From contig NC_062980.1 of NCBI RefSeq assembly GCF_023078275.1, forward strand, positions 1,930,001 through 1,994,000: 64,000 nucleotides of DNA, written 5' to 3'. Shown here piece by piece: positions 56,869-64,000 of the stretch. Source of the DNA: Leguminivora glycinivorella (taxonomy: Eukaryota; Arthropoda; Insecta; Lepidoptera; Tortricidae). The stretch's first letter is position 1. Each line of letters starts with the position of its first letter. The translations under genes were made by a program, and so were the position numbers. Under the pieces are notes generated by a model, which was given only the letters and a program-made list of their open reading frames with translations, did not search any database and was not told where the DNA came from.

Positions 56869-57402
56869 CTAGCTAATGTCTAAAATAGGCCCTTGAGGCA
56901 TTGTACCAAGGATACTGGCGACATTTCCTCGCTGTATCGCAATGCTGATACGTTGTGCGAGGAAGTCGCCAGCTCTTCGGTCACCAGTTACCTCAACCAG
57001 ACGCTTCGCGATTTCTGTGAACAACTTGTTCGCGCTGGGGCCCCATGGACCTAGAGTTTCTACACCAAAGGGTACAAAAAGGTATTCTTTGCCAAGACTT
57101 TCTGCCGCTGCGCCCGCTTTTATCTTGGTCCGTTGGAGGTGAGACGGTGCCAATGTGTCTACGCAGGTAGCATCCCACACTAACATTCGTCCCATACTCC
57201 AAGGGACCAAGGACACTCCATCAGGCCTCTTGCCATCATCTCTGATTATGCCAGTCGGCTCAAGGAGAGCAGGCACATTGATGGTTGCAAGGGACCGACG
57301 GATAATGTCATTAAGCGACGCATGTCTCGAAAAACGGCCTGCACTTCTTTGACAAGATAATCCATAAGTTACATTTAGCATCAAATTTAAGGAAAATATC
57401 AC
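56869..57402 (-). pseudogene. Retroelement C-terminal region with possible PD-(D/E)XK-like motif
   Basis: The minus-strand ORF encodes RHASLNDIIRRSLATINVPA, then KRPDGVSLVPW...MLVWDATCVDTL and later FVPFGVETLGPWGPSANKLF. The RPDG..VWDAT spacing resembles a PD-(D/E)XK nuclease core; I recall similar conserved segments as C-terminal parts of animal retroelement proteins. The first ~25 residues look unrelated, so the N-terminus is truncated. The conserved 3' flank (aaaagctagctaatg on the plus strand) recurs at 62565-62790. Confidence 0.6.
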
Positions 57403-57429
57403 GTGTATTTTTTCGGTTCCTCTGTGCTA

Positions 57430-57479
57430 CATTATTTTTAACCCCGACGCAAAAACGACAGGGTGTTGTAAGTTTTACG

Positions 57480-57510
<31 letters not shown>

Positions 57511-57670
57511 GTGTGTGTGTGTGTGTCAGACTGTGGCATCGTAGCTCCCGAACGGATGAACCGATTCAGATTTAGTTTTTTTTGTTAGAAAAAGCTGAGT
57601 TAATCGGGAGTGGTCTTAGACACATTTCATGAAAATCGGTCTACTATGTCGCGGTCGGGGGTTTTTTCAA
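57430..57670 (+). repeat. Repeat T2, reference copy
   Basis: Starts 'accccgacgcaaaaacgaca', has a GTCT and then GT run at 57480-57527, 'gtagctcccgaacggatgaa' and ends near 'gtcgcggtcgggggttt'. Confidence 0.7.
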
Positions 57671-58532
57671 AATTTTAATTTTGTGGTTAGGTTAGGGTAT
57701 CTGCAACTAACTTAAAATAGAGTTTCAAACACCTGTGTGCAGTCAGTTATTTTCAATTCTCAAAGAATTTTATTACTTTGTCCTCATCATGTGTACTGAA
57801 GTGCGTAGATTCGTGTATTCGAAAAAGTCTAGGTATTTCGGTTGGCAAAAATTTACACGTGATATTGGCCGAGAGGGGGGGGGGGGGCTGAAAATATCAC
57901 CAAAGATCACCATGGGGGAGGGAAAGGACTAAAATAAGCCAAAAACATATGATGTCATTAATGGACGCCCCCTGTACAATAATATACTTAATTGTTTCCA
58001 TCTGAGTTCTTGACGTAAACATTGAAAATAATAATTGATCACCATTTTTGCTTTGGCATTGTTCGAGCTACCATTTCTAAGACAAAGAAAACCCTGGAAA
58101 ATAATTTCATGATGTCAATCGTTTTAGTAATAGAAATGTAACATTGATTCCAAAAACATTTCTTCAAAAAGCATCGCATAGCGACAGATGTATCAAGTGC
58201 CGTAGCCCCGAAATTCTCGAACATAGCCATTAAAAGTAGTATAGCCACCCTAAATGTAGTTGAATGCGAACCGGCTCACGCACACACGCGCGGAGGTTGC
58301 CCAGGCGCATCCACACACACACACACACACACATACGAAGGGCGAAGGGAAATTTTGGCAATTTGTGGTGTGCAGGCTGTGCGCAGAAAGATGGTGCGCG
58401 CTTATTGGTTTTGTGCAGTTGTGTAATTTAGAAAAAATATATATGGGTATCTTGTTCTTTAAGACTGACTATATTAGTTAATGTGTATATGTATGTCTAC
58501 CATCGTACCGTCTGTAGGTACAGCCATACGCT
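57671..58532. other. No gene; CA microsatellite
   Basis: A CA repeat lies at 58312-58334 and a G run at 57875-57888. No ORF is supported. Confidence 0.4.
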
Positions 58533-58670
58533 ATGGCTGAGCAGTTGAGCACCTGGATTCTAAATGGACTGAACAACATGGACTTAAATGGTACTCAAGC
58601 GTTGGAAGTAGGGAACATTTGGTCCTTCGAACCGGACGTACAGGCAAATGCAACACTTGAGTACCATTGA
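58533..58670 (+). other. 45-codon ORF at the LINE 3' junction
   Basis: ATG at 58533 opens a frame (MAEQLSTWILNGLNNMDLNG...) that closes at TGA 58668-58670, exactly where the LINE tail begins. It is preceded by 'ccgtctgtag', which could be an acceptor. It may be target sequence that was coding, or chance. No family recognised. Confidence 0.2.
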
Positions 58671-61046
58671 AAATGAAAATGAAAATGAAATGAAAATGAA
58701 AATGAAAAATGAAAATGAAAATGAAATATTTATTTTTCAAGTAGGCATATTACAATGCGCATATGAACGTCAAATAAAGCTACGCCGGCTCTAACCCTAC
58801 GCCTCAGCCTCGAGAAGATTTCAGTCCCCCCTCAGTTGGGAGGGGGGTATCCACTATGGGACCGGCAAGAAACTCGGCGGGCAACTTCTTTTCAAAACAT
58901 TACATCTTATAACTAACATGCATTAAATAACAAGATACAATTTAACATGCAAAAGTATTCATCAAAGAATATGAACAGACTAGGTACTCTATGGAAATTA
59001 ATTTCAATAAATTATATTATTGCTTAATAATACGTCGTTCTTCTTCAGAGAAAACATATCAAATTGTCACAGAAGAAAAAGATAATATGAATCTCAATAT
59101 CATTAAATATGTAATTTACCTACACAACATAAAATATAAAATATTTGATGTGCTTTCTTATCTGAACTGTGTTCTCTATACATAATACAATTATTTTAAT
59201 TGCTATTCGTTTTTTGTAGTTTCTGGTTCGGGCCATGCATGTTTGTCTGTCAAATAGTCCTCGACTCTGTAATAAGCCTTTAACATCAATGTTTTTTTTA
59301 AGTAGTTCTTAAGAGCTGGGAGGGGTAATCTCAAAGCAGTGTCAGGTAACTTATTATAAAAATGAATGCATTGCCCAACAAATGACTTCTGTACTTTACG
59401 GACACGAAACTTCTTTATGGCAAGCTTATTTTTGTTTCTAGTGTTATAATTATGGATATCAGAATTCTTAGTGAAACAGTCTAAATTCTTAACAACATAA
59501 ATTATACTATCATAAATGTATTGGGAAGCTACAGTTAAGATATTAATTTCTTTGAAGAGTTCTCTTACTGATTCACGTGTTCCTAAGTTGTAAATAGAAC
59601 GAATGGCTCTCTTTTGTAATACAAAGATAGTCTGTATGTCAGCTGCTTTGCCCCAAACCAGAATACCGTATGACATTACACTGTGAAAATAACTATGATA
59701 CACTAGGCGAGCTGTCTCAACATTAGTCAGTTGCCTGATTCTCCTAACGGCGTATGCGGCTGAACTTAATTTGCTTGCTAGTTTCCTTATATGAGGACTC
59801 CATTGTAGATTTTTGTCCAATGTTAAGCCAAGGAACAGTGTTGTATCTACCATCTCTAAGCATTCATCATTCAAAAGTATTTATGTATCGATTGGTTTAA
59901 CATTCGGCAGAGAGAATCGAATACATTTGGTTTTCTTAGAATTAAGAAGTAAATTGTTGACAGTAAACCACTGCAGTACATCAGCTAACGTGCTATTAAT
60001 TACATTGTAATCCGTAGATTTTCGGTCAACATTAAAAAGCAGTGATGTATCATCAGCAAAAAGTACTATTTCACAAAAGTTTTTTACTATACATGGCAAG
60101 TCATTTATATAAACCAAAAACAGGAATGGACCTAAAATTGAGCCTTGTGGCACTCCTAATTGGACAACAGTCCCGCTAGAGCGAGTTTTGTTAACAACTA
60201 CTGTTTGTGTTCTATTGCTAAGGTAAGAAGACATAAAGTTTAGGGCATTTATAGACAAACCATAGTGTTCTAATTTCAAAATGAGCGTTCCATGATCCAC
60301 ACAATCAAAGGCTTTTGAAAGATCACAAAATATGCCAATTGCATCACAAGAATTTTCCCAAATATTATATATATGTTTAATGAGTACCGAAGCAGCATCG
60401 GTCGTGGAACGGCCCCTTGTGAAACCGAACTGTTTGCTTGTAAGTAATCTATGTCTGTTGAAGTGTCCCAGTAGATCATTTAACATTAGCTTCTCAAAGA
60501 CTTTACTTAGAACAGGAAGTATTGATATGGGACGGAAATTGGTTATATCACTCGAATCACCCGATTTAAAAAGCGGTATGACTTTGCTACATTTCATAAG
60601 ATCTGGAAAGGTGCCTTGTGAAATTGAAATATTATATATTACGGCCAAGTAAGGTGCTATTATATCTATGACATGACTAATTACTTTAACTGATGTTCCC
60701 CATAAGTCTTCCGTTTTCTTTAAATTGAGTGACTTGAATGTTTTAACAATATTTACAGAGTCTACTTGACTAAATTCAAATGAATTATTACATTTCTTAA
60801 CATTAGCACAAAGTAATGAATGGGCTTGAGCCGCAGAAGAATGTAAACATTTTGTGGTGTTAACGGCTATGTTTGAGAAATAATCTTCGAATGCCGAGGC
60901 AACATCGCTGTTCGACACTATTTGTTGATTATCTGATACAATGTTGACTTGACAATCGCGTGATTTACATTTACCAGCTTCTTTATTTATAATACTCCAA
61001 GTTGTTTTCACTTTGTTGTTTTCATTTAAGTCCATGTTGTTCAGTC
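58567..61046. repeat. 24-bp inverted repeat flanking the long LINE copy
   Basis: The 24 bases at 58567-58590 (GACTGAACAACATGGACTTA plus AATG) are the exact reverse complement of 61023-61046. The right arm adjoins the LINE 5' end. The left arm is 77 bp beyond the LINE tail. Confidence 0.85.
58671..61022 (-). pseudogene. Non-LTR retrotransposon (family L-A), long copy with full RT and one stop
   Basis: On the minus strand the ORF opens near KVKTTWSIINKEAGKC and has the RT signature NFRPISILPVLSKVFEK (about residue 166 counted from the ATG at 61035), LSKAFDCVDH (239), GVPQGSILGPFLFLVYINDL (294) and the catalytic FADD (326). After VKPIDT there is a single in-frame TAA at 59881-59883; the same frame then continues through LFLGLTLDKNLQWSPHIRK to a final stop at 59203-59205. 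The 3' UTR runs to a GAAAAT-type tail at 58671-58735. The endonuclease domain is missing (5' truncation). Apart from that stop the frame is clean, so the copy is young. These motifs fit the jockey/CR1 group. Confidence 0.9.
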
Positions 61047-61239
61047 AATTTAGAAACTAGGTACTCAGCCTTAAGCCAGTTTTAGATAGGTCAAATGCAA
61101 ACATACGCGTATGCCAATGTATTTGTCTGTCGACCTTTCAATGTCAATATTTTCCACGATTCTTAGTAAATAGTACTAGATCATATATGTTACAAAACGA
61201 GCTTTCTTTTTCGCAAATATCACAAAACACGAGCCGCCA

Positions 61240-61795
61240 TTAGCGGGAACGTAGGGCCTTGTCGATCAGAGCTAATATGATTGCACGAAGATTTGCTCGG
61301 TGTTCAAATGACAGTAAAGTGACGTTGTTTAGAGCTTTTTGTACAACATTTTATACCTGCAGTCTATGGCGAAAGTTCAATCTTAAATCGTATAAGGCCC
61401 TACAAGTACAATATAATAATGCATTTAGGGCGCTGATGGGGCTGCCGCGATACTGCAGCGCATCGGGGATGTTCGCGGGGGCGCGTGTGGCATGTTTTAA
61501 AGCTACTATGCGCCTGAGGGCTGCATCTCTGGTGCGGCGTGTGCGCTCCAGCTCCAACAGCGTCATGTCAATGATTGCGAACAGGTTTTGCCCTTATGTC
61601 GCATTTTGTTGTGGGCTTCATGCACCTGTGGTTGACACAGTGAGGAATAACTATAGATAAGGGTTATCCTATCAGTGTGTCAATCACAGCTGCTTGACTT
61701 TTTAGTATGTGTGTTGTGTCTGTGTATTTTTATATTTTATTGTAAATTATGAGTTGTGTTACTTGAAATAAATAAATTTTAATTTTAATTTAATT
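61240..61795 (+). pseudogene. Non-LTR retrotransposon RT C-terminal fragment (family L-F)
   Basis: The plus-strand frame encodes SIRANMIARRFARCSNDSK, LFRAFCTTFYTCSLW and the well-conserved QYNNAFRALMGLPRYCSASG, ending at 61660. These are typical of the region after RT in a LINE group common in insects. A 3' tail 'aaataaataaattttaattt' closes the copy near 61795. It is 5' truncated. Confidence 0.8.
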
Positions 61796-62159
61796 ACCGA
61801 TCCTCCGAGACCATCCGAAAGGCATTAAATCCCACTAACGTACACCCCGGATCCCGGACTCCGGGACGGAAAACGAGATAACATGATAATGGAATAGTAT
61901 TACTATGTTACTTAGTATTCTATGTAATAGCTGTTGAAAGAAAATTTAGAGACAGCCTCCGCAATTTTGTGCACAAGTTTCTCACGGAACTTGCCCAAAA
62001 ATTGAAGTTAACAACAAATAGTTCTCACTTGGGGCTTTCACAGTAACATATATTATGTAATGTGTACCTACACCTAGTAAATGTACGCAGTAGAAAATCA
62101 ATATTATGTATTTTATTACGTAAGTATCTTATACTTTTAAACGAGCAATTCTTGAATAT

Positions 62160-62460
62160 TTATTTATTTATATATAGGTACCGACGATCTCGGAAACCGC
62201 TCTAACGATTTCGCTGAAATTTGTTATGTGGGGGTTTTCGGGGGTGAAAAATCGATCTAGCGTAGCCTTAGATCCCGGAAAACGCGAATTTTCGAGTTTT
62301 CATGAGTTTTTCTGTCGCGTTAGTAAACGTAAAATATGGTCGTTAATTTCGCCGCGCACGCATCGATTCCGCTTAGCTCAGTCGTACGAGGTCGGTCTAA
62401 TGTACACAGATAGATCGTAGGTGTCAGGGTTTCGAATCCCGGCCAGAAATTAAGTTTTTG
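62160..62460 (+). repeat. Repeat with a tRNA-like end
   Basis: 'tcgctgaaatttgttatgtg' and 'gggggtgaaaaatcgatcta' are followed by 'cttagctcagtcgtacgagg' (A-box-like) and 'ggtttcgaatcccgg' (B-box-like). Single copy in this window; probably a composite SINE. Confidence 0.45.
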
Positions 62461-62564
62461 TTTTTTGTCTTTTTTTTTGTTTTTGTATTTATGAGTTTTT
62501 TATTTATCTAAAGACGTGATATATTAAAATAGAACCGAGCGAAGCTCGTTCGCCCAGATATTTT

Positions 62565-62790
62565 GTAATTATAAGAAACTAAGGCTAAGCTCAAAAGCTA
62601 GCTAATGCCTAAATAGGCCCTTGAGGCATGGTACCAAGGATACTGGCGACATTTCCTCACTGTATCGCAATGCTGTTTGCTCGTGGATATCGCCAGCTCT
62701 TCGGTCACCATCAGTTACCTCAACCAGATGCTTCGCGATTTCTGAGAAAAAAAAAATCTTGTTCGCGCTGGGACCCCATACTTTGTAAAT
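62565..62790 (-). pseudogene. Second, decayed copy of the retroelement at 56869-57402
   Basis: 'aaaagctagctaatgcctaa', 'ggcccttgaggcatggtacc' and 'gatactggcgacatttcctc' match 56870-57010 closely. Small indels and an A run at 62744-62753 break the frame. Confidence 0.75.
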
Positions 62791-63937
62791 TTAGTGTTTG
62801 TTTATATGTGTTTTATTAGTCAATAAAGATCTTACATGCAGTTTTATTAGTATATCACTTCACTATGCTTTGCCTTCGTCACTTATATTTAACCAATAAC
62901 AGCTTAGGAGCGATCTCCTTAGATGACCCACAGATTCCTAATTAAAACACGCAATCTTTTTTCATGCATGATTATTACTGCAAGCATTACCTACATTTGT
63001 GTGGGTAACTGCATCTGTAAAGGTAGTTACACGAGTATGCGTTTTACATCAGTGTGCGTGTATGTATGTGTGCAGGGCAATCATTTTTCGTAAGTACTAG
63101 AGGATAGGAACATACAATATATAGATTTCGGGTGTAATGTATTGCCGGGTGGGAGAGAGTGGATGCAAAAAATATTGATAATGAAATATAAGGTAGGTAT
63201 GTTATCTTATCTTAAATCTGCGGGGGCCCTTCCGGATACACTTCGACCCATCGGGATCTCTTGTGCAATTAGTAATAGGTAGTGTGTAGTAGGTATGTAT
63301 AATGTGTTATTGAATTCATGAATACGAGGCAACTTTTTAAAATAGTTATTAATGTTACAAACGGAGAAATACGTATATCTCTATACATTTTTGTCTAACG
63401 GGTCTAACCTGTATAATGTAACTATTATTAGTTGCCTTATCTTAAGCAAAGTCTAATAATTTAACTACTTAAAACTAACATGTACATATTAAACTAACCA
63501 TCTTTAATAACATCACATTAAACAACATACAACACATACATATATTACATAGTTACACTCTAATAATTTCATCGTACAACATAGTCTTATAGTATCGATC
63601 GAAGCATACGCTATGATCCCCGCCATCGCGCGCCATTGTTCGATTAAAGTTAATGTAATTATAACAATTTACCCTTCTAATGACTTCTCAGTCTCGCGAT
63701 GATGGGGGATGAAAGTTTAGGGTAATTTTGACGGTGATAATTATATTGAAATTAGAACCTAATGAGCAAAAAAATTACAAGCATAGCTTAGCTTTTAAAA
63801 TTTGCTTTTAATTGACATTCTTCATATGAATTAAAAGTGTACCTTTTAATTCATATTAAGAACTTATTTTATTCTTTCTTCCTAATAAAGTTATATAGAG
63901 TTTTTTGTGGAAATTTAAATATGTACTGCACGGGAAG
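62791..63937. other. No feature recognised
   Basis: AT-rich spacer without supported ORFs. Confidence 0.4.
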
Positions 63938-64000
63938 CATGGTCGCGCGACAGACGATAAAATATCAGGCCTACTATTTGTAAGTGCGATAGGGACGGCC
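63938..64000. mobile_element. MITE family W, partial copy cut by the window end
   Basis: 'catggtcgcgcgacagacga' and 'gtgcgatagggacggcc' match 54480-54594. The second arm is outside the window. Confidence 0.7.

Noticed and set aside
56942..57352. Plus-strand ORFs over the retroelement segment
   Set aside because: They are reverse-strand shadows of the minus-strand frame with RPDG and VWDAT motifs.

Overview
The window is eukaryotic, AT-rich and almost entirely made of transposable-element debris. The repeat types (tRNA-headed SINEs, RTE-type 3' tails, many palindromic MITEs, several non-LTR retrotransposon clades and a mariner-like element) suggest a lepidopteran (moth or butterfly) nuclear genome. 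That assignment is inference from repeat style; no marker gene proves it. No bacterial operons, CRISPR arrays or rRNA genes were seen, and every tRNA-like sequence looks like a SINE head.

Host gene content is small. The best candidate is the 3' end of a minus-strand gene: a phase 0-0 internal exon at 21051-21173 and a terminal exon at 19248-20243, both with good splice sites. The protein is not recognised. Two decayed tandem copies of the internal exon (20696-20828 and 20894-20990) lie in the intron between them. A GC-rich island at 12340-12730 carries a near-consensus X-box, and another GC-rich stretch lies at 26540-26720. No coding region could be tied to either.

The rest is layered. From 1 to 6 kb there are repeats T1 and T2, a SINE, a truncated LINE and a palindrome inside a palindrome. 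From 6.1 to 10.3 kb there is a 4.15-kb hAT-like element with perfect 8-bp target duplications, carrying a broken LINE that is itself interrupted. From 13.2 to 14.5 kb a T1 copy carries a 321-bp element with 8-bp duplications and a TA-flanked MITE. From 27.1 to 28.4 kb there is a dead mariner-like element. From 29.8 to 32.4 kb a SINE is split by an LTR retrotransposon that keeps PBS, PPT, the 3' LTR and an intact gag-like ORF but no pol. At 37.2-37.6 kb two unrelated repeats are interleaved in short alternating blocks. At 49.6-51.1 kb a LINE splits a SINE. From 56.8 to 62.8 kb there are LINE pieces, including a near-complete RT.

The observations most worth checking are: (a) two copies of one LINE family, each flanked by perfect inverted rather than direct repeats; (b) the gag-only LTR element; (c) the triplicated exon; (d) the interleaved repeat mosaic; (e) reciprocal nesting of a SINE and a Harbinger-type MITE. 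Target-site comparisons were made by eye against other copies within the window. Family names beyond superfamily level are not claimed.
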